Both the position numbers and the translations under genes were made by a program. The notes under the pieces are model-generated. The model saw only the letters and a list, made by a program, of their open reading frames with translations, had not been told where the DNA came from and ran no database searches. This document shows positions 51,322 to 62,300 of a stretch of DNA of 64,000 nt, piece after piece. Each line of letters opens with the position of its first letter. The first letter of the stretch is position 1. This stretch comes from Klebsiella pneumoniae (lineage in GTDB: Bacteria > Pseudomonadota > Gammaproteobacteria > Eutrophobiales > Eutrophobiaceae): positions 62,001 to 126,000 of the forward strand of contig CAMDWI010000005.1 in the NCBI GenBank assembly GCA_945878555.1. Direction: 5' to 3'.

Positions 51322-52631
51322 TACGCCAGTCCTTCCACACGGATACGTCTGACCTTGCCGCTGACAGAGTCGAGCGCCTCGATCTTGCGTATTGCCTCGT
51401 TCATGTTTTTCTCGATTACCTTCTGCGTCAACAGGATGACCGGCACATAGGTTGCGTCTTCATCCGGCTCTTTCTGGATGATCGCCTCAATACTGATCTG
51501 CTGATCGCCGAGGATGGTGGTGATGTCCGATAACACGCCTGGTTTATCTATTGCATTGATGCGCAGGTAATAACCGGTCTGGACCTCTTCCATCGGCAGG
51601 ATGGCGATGTTCGACATGGATTTCGGCTGGAAGGCCAGATGGGGCACACGGTTACCCGGATCGGTCGTCAGCGCACGCACGACATCTATGATATCGGCAA
51701 TGACCGCCGAGGCAGTCGGTTCCGCACCGGCACCGGCACCGTAATACAGCGTCGGCCCCACGGCATCACCCTTGACCAGTACCGCATTCATTACACCATC
51801 GACATTCGCAATCAGGCGGTTTTCCGGGATCAGCGTCGGGTGCACACGCAACTCGATCCCGTTACTGGTCTTGCGGGTAATGCCCAGCAACTTGATGTTA
51901 TAACCGAGCTCGCCTGCATAGGACACGTCCTGTCTTTCAATTGCGGTGATGCCTTCCTTGTAGGCCTTGTCGAACTGCAAGGGGATACCGAAGGCGATGG
52001 AGGCGAGTATGGTCAGTTTGTGTGCGGCATCAACACCTTCAATATCAAAGGTCGGATCCGCCTCGGCGTAACCACGGGCCTGCGCTTCCTTCAGTACATC
52101 ATCAAAGTCACGGCCCTTGTCCTTCATCTCGGTCAGGATAAAGTTGCTGGTACCGTTGATGATACCGGCGGCCCATTCAATCTGGTTGGCCGCAAGACCC
52201 TCACGCAGTGCCTTGATTATGGGAATACCACCGGCCACCGCCGCTTCAAAGGCAACGGTTACGCCTTTTTTCTGGGCAGCAGCAAAGATCTCGTTGCCAT
52301 GCGTTGCGATCAGCGCCTTGTTGGCGGTGACCACATGTTTACCGTTTTCAATCGCCTTCAACACCAGCTCCAGTGCCGGCTTGTATCCGCCTATCAGTTC
52401 AACCACGATCTCGACAGCCGGGTCATTTACCACTGCATAGGCGTCGTCGGTAATGCGTGCAATCTGGTCGAGGCCTTTCAACCCACGATTGTAGTCCTTC
52501 GCCGCGGCATGACTGATGACGATGCCACGTCCGGCACGGCGTGCAATTTCCTCAGCATTGCGGGTCAGTACACTGACAGTACCGCCACCGACGGTGCCGA
52601 GGCCTAATAATCCGATTTTTACTGGTTCCAT
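51321..52631 (-). CDS. hom: homoserine dehydrogenase
   Basis: 436 residues. Nucleotide-binding LLGLGTVGGGTVSVL at the start, the catalytic domain with FEAAVAGGIPIIKALREGLA, GAGAGAEPTASAVIADIIDV, and a C-terminal ACT domain (YYLRINAIDKPGVLSDITTI) for threonine feedback. The monofunctional form without aspartokinase. Coupled to thrC. Confidence 0.96.
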   Translation of the reverse strand: MEPVKIGLLGLGTVGGGTVSVLTRNAEEIARRAGRGIVISHAAAKDYNRGLKGLDQIARITDDAYAVVNDPAVEIVVELIGGYKPALELVLKAIENGKHVVTANKALIATHGNEIFAAAQKKGVTVAFEAAVAGGIPIIKALREGLAANQIEWAAGIINGTSNFILTEMKDKGRDFDDVLKEAQARGYAEADPTFDIEGVDAAHKLTILASIAFGIPLQFDKAYKEGITAIERQDVSYAGELGYNIKLLGITRKTSNGIELRVHPTLIPENRLIANVDGVMNAVLVKGDAVGPTLYYGAGAGAEPTASAVIADIIDVVRALTTDPGNRVPHLAFQPKSMSNIAILPMEEVQTGYYLRINAIDKPGVLSDITTILGDQQISIEAIIQKEPDEDATYVPVILLTQKVIEKNMNEAIRKIEALDSVSGKVRRIRVEGLA

Positions 52632-52670
52632 TTATCTCGTTACTCGTTAGCTGTGTGTATAACTACCCTA

Positions 52671-52697
52671 CGTCATGCTGGCGTACGCCAGTATGAC
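52671..52697. repeat. dispersed palindrome, family A copy 7
   Basis: CGTCATGCTGGCGTACGCCA then GTATGAC, between alaC and hom. A TGCTGGCG/CGCCAGTA variant with one mismatched pair. Confidence 0.65.
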
Positions 52698-52718
52698 AAT
52701 AATATCCTGTATCAATTC

Positions 52719-53897
52719 TTATCCTTTCTTGATCATCGCCCGGATGCCGCGGACGGCCTGCCGGGTGCGGTGCTCGTTTTCAATCAGGCCGAAGCGCACA
52801 TGTTTGTCGCCATATTCCCCAAAACCGATGCCGGGCGAAACTGCCACCTTGGCCTGTAGTAACAACTGCTTCGAAAATTCGAGCGAGCCCATCTGCACAA
52901 ACGGCTCCGGTATCGGTGCCCATACAAACATCGTACCCTGTGGTTTTTCCACCTTCCAGCCGGCCGCATTCAGGCCATCACACAGTACATCACGCCGGTT
53001 CTGGTAGGTCATCCTGATCTCTTCGACACAATCCTGCGGGCCTTCCAGTGCGAGGATGGCCGCCACCTGTACCGGTGTGAACATACCGTAATCCAGATAG
53101 GATTTCAGTTTGGCCAGCGCCTTCACCAGGATCGGATTACCGACCATGAAGCCTACACGCCAACCGGGCATATTGTAGGTCTTGGACAGCGTATAGAATT
53201 CAACCGCAACATCCTTCGCCCCGGGAACCTGCAAGATCGAGGGGGCCACATAACCGTCAAACACGATCTCCGCATAGGCGAGATCCTGCACGATCCAGAT
53301 CTGGTGCTCACGGGCAAAATCAATAATCCTTTCAAAGAAAGACAGTTCAACACACTGCGTGGTCGGGTTACTCGGGAAATTCAGCAGTAATAGTTTCGGC
53401 TTCGGCCAGCTGTTGCGGACGGCGCTCTCAAGCTCTTCGAAAAAGTCCACATCCGGTCCGATCGGTACATGCCGTACATCGGCCCCGGCGAGGATGAATC
53501 CGTAGGGATGGATAGGATAGGACGGATTGGGTACCAGCACTGCATCACCGCGATCAACTATTGCCATCGCCAGATGGGCGAGGCCTTCTTTTGATCCCAG
53601 TGTAACAATCGCCTCGGAATCCGGATCGAGGTCCACATCATATTTAGACTTGTACCAGTTGCAGATGGCCCGACGCAGACGCGGGATACCGCGCGAAACG
53701 GAATAGCGGTGCACATCGTCGCGTTGTGCAACCTCAATCAACTTGTCGACGACGTGTTTCGGGGCCGGCTGATCAGGATTGCCCATCCCGAAATCAATAA
53801 TGTCCTCGCCACGATGGCGTTCCTGCATCTTCAGTTCGTTAACGATGCTGAATACATAGGGTGGCAGCCGCGAGATCCTGGGGAAATCTTCGTTCAT
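52719..53897 (-). CDS. alaC: alanine/other aminotransferase, class I/II (AlaC type)
   Basis: 392 residues from ATG 53897 ([19 protein letters not shown]); an in-frame start at 53957 adds an unlikely Cys-rich stretch. PLP Lys lies in [20 protein letters not shown], the cofactor Asn/Asp in [13 protein letters not shown] and [14 protein letters not shown]. It fits the AlaC/YfdZ group that transfers amino groups between alanine and 2-oxoglutarate. Upstream of hom on the same strand. Confidence 0.9.
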   Translation of the reverse strand: MNEDFPRISRLPPYVFSIVNELKMQERHRGEDIIDFGMGNPDQPAPKHVVDKLIEVAQRDDVHRYSVSRGIPRLRRAICNWYKSKYDVDLDPDSEAIVTLGSKEGLAHLAMAIVDRGDAVLVPNPSYPIHPYGFILAGADVRHVPIGPDVDFFEELESAVRNSWPKPKLLLLNFPSNPTTQCVELSFFERIIDFAREHQIWIVQDLAYAEIVFDGYVAPSILQVPGAKDVAVEFYTLSKTYNMPGWRVGFMVGNPILVKALAKLKSYLDYGMFTPVQVAAILALEGPQDCVEEIRMTYQNRRDVLCDGLNAAGWKVEKPQGTMFVWAPIPEPFVQMGSLEFSKQLLLQAKVAVSPGIGFGEYGDKHVRFGLIENEHRTRQAVRGIRAMIKKG

Positions 53898-54122
53898 AGT
53901 GTCCGTATAATAATGTATGTCGCAAAAAAGACAGGAAGTATAAGGGAATCTGGCCAAACTGGACAGGGGTTATACCCGCCTCAACCGGTCTGATTCGGCG
54001 GAATTTTCCGCGATTTTGTCATTTAACCGACAACCGCTCCGTTTTACCAATGAGGGAATGACCCCGGGACGGTTACCCCGGATTTCACTGCGCGGCTTGC
54101 TGGCTACAGGTATACTGATCGT

Positions 54123-54932
54123 ATGACCCGTGTTGCTGCAATCCAAATGGTATCCACTGCCGATCTGTCAGAAAATCTGGCCACGGCCGCCCGTTTGATT
54201 GACCAGGCCGCCGTGGCAGGGGCCGAACTCGCCTTATTGCCCGAATATTTCCCGATTATCAGTGACAATGAACGCGACAAGTTTGTCTGTCGTGAGACGT
54301 TTGGCGACGGACCCATCCAGGAATTTCTGGCTGAGGCAGCACAACGCCACAAATTATGGTTGATGGCAGGCAGTATCCCGCTTGATAGCGGTGACCCGGC
54401 CCGGGTCTACAACAGTTGCCTGTTATACAATCCGGACGGCAAGGTGGTGGCGCGTTATGAAAAGATCCACCTGTTTGATGTACAGGTGGATTCCGGCAAG
54501 GAGGCTTATAACGAATCCAGCACGATTGCGGCCGGCAGTGAGGTGGTGGTCGCCGACACCCCGTTTGCGCGTATCGGCCTGTCCATCTGTTATGATCTGC
54601 GCTTCCCGGAACTGTATCGCCGCATGCTGGATCGGGACATCAGCATAATCACCGTCCCGTCTGCCTTTACCTGGACGACCGGTCAGCGTCACTGGGAATT
54701 ATTGCTCCGCGCCAGGGCAGTTGAAAACCTTTGTTATGTGATTGCCTCTAATCAGGGTGGCCAGAACACGGCCCGACGCGCCACCTGGGGCCACAGCATG
54801 ATTATAGACCCGTGGGGTGACATACTGGCCATGGTCGAACAGGGACCCGGCGTGGCCTGCGCGGATCTGGATCTCGACAAATTACACAGCCTGCGGAAAT
54901 CATTCCCGGCGTTACAACACAGGAAACTATAG
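54123..54932 (+). CDS. carbon-nitrogen hydrolase (Nit/YbeM type)
   Basis: 269 residues of the nitrilase superfamily. Catalytic Glu in ALLPEYFPI, Lys in [11 protein letters not shown], Cys in [20 protein letters not shown]. The group includes deaminated-glutathione amidases (Nit1/YbeM), which is the likely activity. It ends 7 bases before tldD, a common neighbour. Confidence 0.9.
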   Translation: MTRVAAIQMVSTADLSENLATAARLIDQAAVAGAELALLPEYFPIISDNERDKFVCRETFGDGPIQEFLAEAAQRHKLWLMAGSIPLDSGDPARVYNSCLLYNPDGKVVARYEKIHLFDVQVDSGKEAYNESSTIAAGSEVVVADTPFARIGLSICYDLRFPELYRRMLDRDISIITVPSAFTWTTGQRHWELLLRARAVENLCYVIASNQGGQNTARRATWGHSMIIDPWGDILAMVEQGPGVACADLDLDKLHSLRKSFPALQHRKL

Positions 54933-54939
54933 ATTACGT

Positions 54940-56379
54940 ATGAATCAGTATCTGCAAATAGCACAACAACACCTGTTGACCCCGGTCGGTCTGGAAATCG
55001 CAGACCTGCAAAAAACACTCGGGCAGTTATCGATACACAGCATCGACCAGGCCGATCTGTATTTTGAATCGACCCGTTCGGAATCCTGGGCGCTGGAAGA
55101 AGGCATCATCAAGGAGGCCTCTCATAATATTGAGCAGGGTGTGGGCGTTCGTGCAATCAGCGGCGAGAAGACCGGATTTGCCTATTCCGACGAGATTGTC
55201 CTGCCTGCACTGACCAGTGCAGCAAAGGCCGCCCGCGCGATTGCCGGCAGCGGTAACAGCGGTATGGTACGTGCATGGCAGCCACAACAGGGTGTTGCCC
55301 TGTATCGCGCAGACGACCCCATTGATTCGATCAGCGCGGATGAAAAGGTCGCTTTGCTGAAAAAGCTTGATGTGATGGCGCGGGCAAAAGACACGCGTGT
55401 CCAGCAGGTCATCGTCTCGCTGAGCGGGGAATTTACCACTGTACTGATTGCCGCTATCGACGGTACGTTTGCTGCCGATGTGCGTCCGCTGGTCAGATTG
55501 AATGTCAGTGTGATCGTTGAGCAAAACGGCAAACGTGAACGTGGCAGTTCCGGCGGTGGTGGCCGTTTTGGTTATGACCATTTCCTCAATGATGAACTGT
55601 TGATGTCGTACGTCGACGAGGCCGTCACCCAGGCGGTCATCAATCTGGATGCGATCGCCGCACCGGCTGGCAGTACCACAGTGGTCCTCGGCCCGGGCTG
55701 GCCCGGCATCCTGTTGCATGAGGCCATAGGCCACGGTCTGGAAGGCGATTTTAACCGCAAGGGTACCTCTGCCTTCTCCGGACGCCTCGGTGAACGTATC
55801 GCGACCGAACATGTAACCGTGGTCGATGACGGCACCCTGCCCGGTCGGCGCGGCTCACTGTCGATTGATGACGAAGGCACCCCGACCAACTGCACGACCT
55901 TGATCGAGAACGGCATCCTGAAGAACTACATCCAGGACAAACACAATGCCCGGTTGATGGGAATGATGCCGACCGGGAATGGTCGACGCGAATCCTATTC
56001 ACACCTGCCCATGCCGCGTATGACCAACACTTACATGCTGCCAGGCAAAATGGACCCGAACGAGATCATCGCCTCGGTTGAGAAAGGGATCTATGCCACC
56101 CAGTTTGGTGGTGGTCAGGTTGACATCACCAATGGCAAGTTTGTGTTCAGCGCGAGTTCGGCCTGGCTGATTGAAAATGGCAGGATCACCGCACCAATTC
56201 GCGGTGCCACACTGATTGGAAATGGCCCGGATGTGCTTACACGTGTGTCCATGGTCGGTAACGACCTGCAACTTGATACCGGCGTCGGTGTCTGCGGCAA
56301 GGACGGTCAGTCTGTGCCTGTGGGTGTCGGGCAACCGACAATACGGATAGACAACCTGACAGTCGGTGGAACAGCGTAA
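54940..56379 (+). CDS. tldD: metalloprotease TldD
   Basis: 479 residues from ATG 54940 ([15 protein letters not shown]); the frame is open upstream inside the nitrilase gene but with no family similarity. Metal site in [20 protein letters not shown] (HExxxH), plus [20 protein letters not shown] and [17 protein letters not shown]. TldD works with TldE/PmbA (not in the window) in peptide maturation and degradation. Confidence 0.95.
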   Translation: MNQYLQIAQQHLLTPVGLEIADLQKTLGQLSIHSIDQADLYFESTRSESWALEEGIIKEASHNIEQGVGVRAISGEKTGFAYSDEIVLPALTSAAKAARAIAGSGNSGMVRAWQPQQGVALYRADDPIDSISADEKVALLKKLDVMARAKDTRVQQVIVSLSGEFTTVLIAAIDGTFAADVRPLVRLNVSVIVEQNGKRERGSSGGGGRFGYDHFLNDELLMSYVDEAVTQAVINLDAIAAPAGSTTVVLGPGWPGILLHEAIGHGLEGDFNRKGTSAFSGRLGERIATEHVTVVDDGTLPGRRGSLSIDDEGTPTNCTTLIENGILKNYIQDKHNARLMGMMPTGNGRRESYSHLPMPRMTNTYMLPGKMDPNEIIASVEKGIYATQFGGGQVDITNGKFVFSASSAWLIENGRITAPIRGATLIGNGPDVLTRVSMVGNDLQLDTGVGVCGKDGQSVPVGVGQPTIRIDNLTVGGTA

Positions 56380-56421
56380 GACGACGCACATTGTTCGGCC
56401 CGAGGTCAGGTTACCAGCGGC

Positions 56422-56456
56422 AACTGGGGCAAACAGTACCCGAACTGGCCCCAGTT
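56422..56456 (+). terminator. possible terminator after tldD
   Basis: AACTGGGGC and GCCCCAGTT form a 9-bp perfect stem with a 17-base loop, followed by AATT. It lies 43 bases after the tldD stop. Weak T-run, so only a candidate. Confidence 0.35.
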
Positions 56457-56592
56457 AATTGATCCAGGTCATACAAAAAGCGGGTTTACCCGAATTTTTT
56501 CCATCAACACTACTACCCGGGCACCTGCTGGAGTAAATTAATCTGTAATCAGTATTTTTTATGCAGATATTATCCAACAAAGGAGAATTTAC

Positions 56593-58065
56593 ATGTTCGA
56601 AGCCGCAGAACTGGGCCGCAAAATTTCCAGGACCGAGTTCGACAAGCTCGAACCGGAACTGCATACCAAACTGCTGACAGTGCAACGTGAACTGCGGGGT
56701 ACAAAGATTCCGGTCATTATCATCGTGTCCGGCGTCGAGGGCGCAGGCAAGGGTGAGGTCGTCAACCGGCTGAATGAATGGCTGGACACGCGTGGTATCG
56801 AGACCACGGCCTACTGGGTTGAAAGTGACGAGGAACGCGAACGTCCCGCCTTCTGGCGCTTCTGGCGACGATTGCCGGCACGCGGCACTATCGGGATCAT
56901 GTTTGGCTCCTGGTATACCCATCCCATTATCGACTTCGTTTTCAAACGCATCGATCTCGCAGAATACGACAAGCAGCTACAGCGCATCAGCAAGTTTGAA
57001 CAGATGCTGGTCGATGACAATGCGCTGATAATCAAGTTCTGGTTCCATATGTCCGAAAAGGATCAGCGCAAGAAGCTGGAGAAAGAAAACAAGGACCACC
57101 GTCATACCCCGTTGCTGAAAAAATTCTCGAAACGCTACAAGCAGTTTGCCCATGCGTCCGAACATGCGATCCGCAAGACCGATCATGGTGTCAGTCCGTG
57201 GTATGTGGTTGAGGCTACTGATCGGCGTTACCGTGACATCACCGTTGGTAATATCCTGCTGGAGGCGATGAAACAGAAAATCGAACAGGTTAAAATGGAC
57301 GCGGCTCCCGTCAAAGTGAAGTCAACTGCTGTTAAATTACCGAATAAGCTGACTGTACTGGATGGTGTGGATCTTAAACGCACGCTGTCCCCGAAGACCT
57401 ACGAAAAGCAACTCGAAAAATACCAGGAGCAGTTTTACCGGCTGACCTGGGCCGCCAGGCAGAAAAAGCGATCCACCATTGCCGTATTTGAAGGCTGGGA
57501 TGCGGCCGGCAAGGGTGGCGCGATCCGGCGCATGACCGGTGCAATGGATGCACGTCTGTACAAGGCCATCTCCATTGCGTCACCGACTGACGAGGAACGC
57601 GGGCACCATTACTTGTGGCGCTTCTGGCGCCACCTGCCACTGGCCGGCTATGTCACCATTTACGACCGCTCATGGTATGGCCGGATACTGGTTGAACGCG
57701 TGGAAAAATTTGCACGCGAAGGGGAATGGCGACGCGCCTTTCAGGAGATCAATGATTTTGAGGAACAGCTGCTGGAACACGGCATCATCCTCAACAAGTT
57801 CTGGCTGCATATCAGCAAGGAAGAACAGTTGCGCCGCTTCAAGGAACGCGAAAAGACTCCGTGGAAGATGCACAAGATTACAGAGGAAGACTGGCGCAAC
57901 CGTGACCGGTGGAACGACTACGAACATGCGATCAATGATATGATCGTCCATACAAGTACTGAGTTCGCTCCGTGGAAGTTAATACCGGCAAACGACAAAC
58001 ATGTGGCCAGGGTCGAGATCCTGAAGACGTTGTGCCAGCGGCTGGAAGAGGCCCTGGCAAAATAA
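56593..58065 (+). CDS. pap: polyphosphate:AMP phosphotransferase (double PPK2)
   Basis: 490 residues with two PPK2 domains in tandem. Domain 1 has Walker A IIVSGVEGAGKGEVVNRLNE (about residue 43), domain 2 FEGWDAAGKGGAIRRMTGAM (about 300), each followed by a W-R-F-W-R motif (RPAFWRFWRRLP; HHYLWRFWRHLP) and YDRSWYGRILVERVE in domain 2. Such PAP enzymes make ADP from AMP and polyphosphate. Good ribosome site AAGGAG before ATG 56593. Confidence 0.92.
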   Translation: MFEAAELGRKISRTEFDKLEPELHTKLLTVQRELRGTKIPVIIIVSGVEGAGKGEVVNRLNEWLDTRGIETTAYWVESDEERERPAFWRFWRRLPARGTIGIMFGSWYTHPIIDFVFKRIDLAEYDKQLQRISKFEQMLVDDNALIIKFWFHMSEKDQRKKLEKENKDHRHTPLLKKFSKRYKQFAHASEHAIRKTDHGVSPWYVVEATDRRYRDITVGNILLEAMKQKIEQVKMDAAPVKVKSTAVKLPNKLTVLDGVDLKRTLSPKTYEKQLEKYQEQFYRLTWAARQKKRSTIAVFEGWDAAGKGGAIRRMTGAMDARLYKAISIASPTDEERGHHYLWRFWRHLPLAGYVTIYDRSWYGRILVERVEKFAREGEWRRAFQEINDFEEQLLEHGIILNKFWLHISKEEQLRRFKEREKTPWKMHKITEEDWRNRDRWNDYEHAINDMIVHTSTEFAPWKLIPANDKHVARVEILKTLCQRLEEALAK

Positions 58066-58092
58066 AGGGTCAGTTCAGTCGTGTCCCTTTTT
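58064..58092. terminator. possible bidirectional terminator between pap and cyclase-FHA genes
   Basis: AAAGGG...CCCTTT with a loop of about 15 bases and T-run CCCTTTTTAA on the plus strand, overlapping both stops. Weak stem; low confidence. Confidence 0.3.
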
Positions 58093-59007
58093 AATACACT
58101 TGAAGTGGGCTGACGCTGCCGGATCAACCTCCGGCAGCCCGCCAAAACAGATAGTCCCCTGATGGTTCAGGAATATCGCTTCGCGATGGACACGTTGCGC
58201 ACGACCATCGTCAAACAATACATCGGTCCCGTTCGTGCTCATATCACGCAACTGGAAACTGCCGTTACGGAAGATTATCTCCGCATGTAGTTTTGAGGTG
58301 AATTTTCCGCTGACACGCAGGTCATTGTCCAGACCCCGCCCGATCCGGCATTGGGGTTTGTCGATATCGAGCCGTAGTGTCGTACCCTGATATTCGAGCA
58401 GCAGCGCGTTAAAACGGGTAACAGCATCTACCTCGGGCCCGGATCCATCAAATCGGGTCACCTGCTCCTTTGCGTCTTCTTCCTCTTCCCAGGCAAGCGC
58501 ATGAATATGCAACTTGCCTGCATACGCCTCCGCCTCCACACTGTCGACAAAATGCGCCCGATTCCTGAGCTCAACAGGCAGGGCATCCAGGCTTTGTTGA
58601 CTGGTCAGGATCTCGTCGGCCTTGGCCTTGCGTATCACCTGTTGCGCGGTAACCGGCGCCTCACCGATGATCTCATGGCCGCGATGCTGGATCGGGCCAT
58701 AATGCCAGCCGATCTTCACATGCAGTTCTCCAATACTGAACCGGCCCTGCTGACTTGCGAGTTGCAGGGCCTCATGCATACCCGAGGCAGCCAGCGCCGC
58801 CTTGACCGGATTGTCAAACGCACACATGACCTCATCACCGATCGTCTTGACCACATAACCCTCATGTTCCTCGGTCACATCGGTCAAAATCTCCAGACAC
58901 ACCTTGATGACACTGCGTGCGACGGCATCACCGTATTTCTCATAGATACGCGTACTGCCCGACACATCGGCATACAATATGGCCAGCTTGTCCTGATTTG
59001 AGTCCAT
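58075..59007 (-). CDS. class III nucleotidyl cyclase-like domain fused to FHA domain
   Basis: 310 residues from ATG 59007; the frame upstream to 59187 is low-complexity and not typical. The cyclase-like domain (about 1-170) has the metal Asp in AILYADVSGSTRIYEKYGD and VKTIGDEVMCAF. The expected Asn and Arg of the transition-state site (V-N-x-A-x-R) are replaced (GEAPVTAQQVIRKA), so activity is doubtful. The FHA domain (about 205-300) carries IGRGLDNDLRVSGKFTSKLH and STNGTDV for phospho-Thr binding. Confidence 0.85.
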   Translation of the reverse strand: MDSNQDKLAILYADVSGSTRIYEKYGDAVARSVIKVCLEILTDVTEEHEGYVVKTIGDEVMCAFDNPVKAALAASGMHEALQLASQQGRFSIGELHVKIGWHYGPIQHRGHEIIGEAPVTAQQVIRKAKADEILTSQQSLDALPVELRNRAHFVDSVEAEAYAGKLHIHALAWEEEEDAKEQVTRFDGSGPEVDAVTRFNALLLEYQGTTLRLDIDKPQCRIGRGLDNDLRVSGKFTSKLHAEIIFRNGSFQLRDMSTNGTDVLFDDGRAQRVHREAIFLNHQGTICFGGLPEVDPAASAHFKCIKKGHD

Positions 59008-59356
59008 CACTGCCTGATTCCTCCCCGGGTTATAAATGCACCGTCTTGACCCGCCGCCAGCATACCCCTGCCACAGAAAAAATGTAATACATCCGGACCA
59101 ATCCTGTGCCCCTTGAGGAGCGGCGCCCTCGCCGCGAATCGCCCGGCCCAGGGCGGGCATCGTGCGCAGCTGAAAAAGTGCATGCATTTACCCGTAAACG
59201 GGACTAGTATTGCTGACAAGGGTATACGGTTGATGATCGCTGGGGGTGTTATTACAGGATAACACTGCCTATGCTATTTTTTGTGCTGCTGTATCGTGAA
59301 GTGTCCATCGTGTTCCATGGTCTGTCCGCTGATCTCCATCGGCACAGGACAGTGGC
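59008..59356. other. cyclase-pyc divergent gap
   Basis: 349 bp, no gene seen. It contains a second copy of the AGCGGCGCCCTCGCCGCGAA repeat (59119-59138) and a small hairpin TTTACCCGTAAACGGG near 59188. The promoter of pyc must lie here, but no clear boxes can be assigned. Confidence 0.55.
59119..59138. repeat. dispersed 20-bp repeat, copy 2
   Basis: Exact copy of the sequence at 37533-37552. The shared flanks are short (GAG/GTAG before), so the core is 20 bp. Confidence 0.6.
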
Positions 59357-62300
59357 ATGAAAAAACAAACCATCAAAAAAATCCTCGTTGCCAACCGCAG
59401 CGAGATCGCCATACGTATCATCCGCGCTGCTTACGAACTCGATATCGCCTCGGTGGCCATCTATTCGGAAGAGGACCGGCTCGCCTTGCATCGTTTCAAG
59501 GCCCACGAGGCCTATCGGGTCGGCGCGGGCAAGGGTCCAGTCGAGGCCTATCTGGATATTCCCGGCATCCTCGCAATCGCCCGCGAATCCGGATGTGATG
59601 CGGTACACCCCGGTTATGGCTTTCTCTCGGAGAATCCCGACTTTGCTGAGCAGTGCCAGCAGGCCGGGCTGATATTTATCGGGCCGAACCCGGAGGTCAT
59701 GCGCACGCTGGGTAACAAGGTTAACGCACGGCATCTGGCCGAGGCAGCCGGTGTGCCGGTCATTCCGGCCTCAGCACCGTTGACCGACAACAGCGAGGAG
59801 ATCATTGCAACGGCAATGCAGATAGGTCTGCCACTGATGCTGAAGGCCAGCTGGGGCGGTGGTGGTCGTGGTATGCGGATTATCCGCGAACAACGCGAGA
59901 TTCTCGATTCAGTGCAGATCTCCCGGCGCGAGGCGAAGGCCTATTTCGGCAATGACGAGATCTATTTTGAAAAACTGCTGGAAGACACCCGGCATGTCGA
60001 GGTCCAGATCCTCGGTGACAATCACGGCAATGTGGTTCATCTGTTTGAACGCGATTGTTCGCTGCAACGCCGCCACCAGAAGGTGCTGGAACGTGCACCA
60101 GCCCCCTATCTGTCGGAGGCCAAACGCACGGAGCTTTGCTCCTCTGCCGTCCGCCTGGCCCGCCATGCCGGGCTGAACAATGCCGCCACCATCGAATATC
60201 TGTACGACCGCAAATCGGACCAGTTCTATTTTATCGAGGTGAACCCGCGTATCCAGGTCGAGCATACCGTGACCGAGGAGATCACCGGTATCGACATCGT
60301 GAAGGCGCAGATCCGCATTGCCGCCGGGGAAAAGATCGGCAGTCGTAACGGTGCCGTCCCGTCGCAAAACCGGATCAAACGTTACCTGCATGCCCTGCAA
60401 TGCCGGGTCACCACCGAGGACCCGTTCAATAATTTTATCCCCGACCACGGCCATCTGGTTGCCTACCGCAGTCCGGCCGGGCCCGGCATCCGCCTTGATG
60501 GCGGCACAGCCTATTCCGGTGCCTGGATCAACCGGGGTTATGACAGCCTGCTGGTCAAGGTCACTGCACGCGGCTCCACGGCAGATGAGGCGATCAGCCG
60601 GATGCGACGCGCGCTGTCGGAATTCCGTATCCGCGGCATCGCCACCAATGTCGCCTTCCTGCTGCAACTGCTCTCACACCCGAAATTCCGCAAGGGCGAT
60701 TATACGACCCGCTTTATTGACGAAACCCCGGAGCTGTTCAGCTCGGCGCGCACAGCGAGCAAGGTAGAACAACTGCTGAAATTTATCGGCAACATGACGG
60801 TGAATGGCAACAAGGAGACCCAGGACCGACCGCGGCCACGGGTGCTGGCAGATATCGTCGCACCACCGCTGCCACAGTTGCCCGTTCGTGACGGACTCAA
60901 ACAACTGTTGCAGAAACAGGGGCCGGAGGCGGTCATCCGTGAGATCAGACGCCAGCAACGCCCGATGGTGACCGACACTACCTTTCGTGATGCACACCAG
61001 TCACTGCTGGCAACCCGCGTTCGCAGCAAGGACCTGTTGGCGATAGCACCACATTACGCCCGGCTGATGCCCGGACTGTTCTCGGTCGAGTCCTGGGGTG
61101 GCGCAACCTTTGATGTGGCGATGCGCTTCCTCAACGAAGACCCGTGGCAACGTCTGCATGATCTATCCGCCAGTATGCCAAACCTGATGCAGCAGATGTT
61201 GCTCAGATCCGCCAATGCGGTCGGATACAAGAACTACCCGGACAATGCTGTCGAATTTTTCATCAATGAGGCAGCCGCAGCCGGTGTTGACGTATTTCGT
61301 ATCTTCGATTCACTCAACTGGACCGAGAATATGTATGTGGCGATTGAGGCCGCTGGCAAGACCGGTAAACTGGTCGAGGCGGCCATCTGTTATACCGGCG
61401 ACATACTCGACCCGCAGCGCCAGACCTATAACCTTGATTATTATCTGAAGCTCGCCAAAAAACTGGAACGCAGCGGGGCACATCTGCTCGGAATCAAGGA
61501 CATGGCCGGACTGCTGAAACCGGCCGCAGCACGACAGCTGATCAGTGCCTTACGGCAGGAAGTGTCGATACCGATCCATCTGCATACGCACGATACCAGT
61601 GGGATTGCAGCCGCGACCATACTCAGCGCAATCGATGCCGGCGTGGACATCTTTGATGCAGCGGTTGACAGCATGAGCGGTCTCACTTCACAACCGAACA
61701 TGGGATCAATCATCGAGGCACTGAAAAATACACCGCAGCAAACCGATCTGGATGTCGAGCATATCCGTATGTTGAGTCACTACTGGGAAAACGTACGCAA
61801 TCAATACGTCGCCTTCGAACCGGACATGAGCGCCGGTGCCTCCGAGGTCTATGTCCATGAAATGCCCGGCGGCCAATATACCAACCTGCGCGAACAGGCC
61901 CGCTCGATGGGTATCGAGGCTCGCTGGCCCGAGATCGCACGGGCCTATGCCGATGTGAACCTGTTGTTCGGTGATATCGTCAAGGTCACACCTACCTCTA
62001 AAGTCGTCGGTGATATGGCGCTGGCGATGGTCACGGCCGGTATCAGCCGGGATGACATGCTCGACCCTGGCAAGCACATCGCCTTCCCCGATTCAGTGGT
62101 CGCCTTTTTCCGGGGCGACCTCGGCCAACCCGTTGGTGGTTTTCCAGAGGCGCTGCAAAAAAAGGTGCTGAACGGTGCAAACCCGCTGCTGGTCAGGCCC
62201 GGAAGCGTGCTGGAGCCGATCGATCTGGAACTTGCCCGACAACAATTAAAACAGAAACTGGAAAGTGAACCGGGCAATACGGACCTCGCGTCGTATCTGA

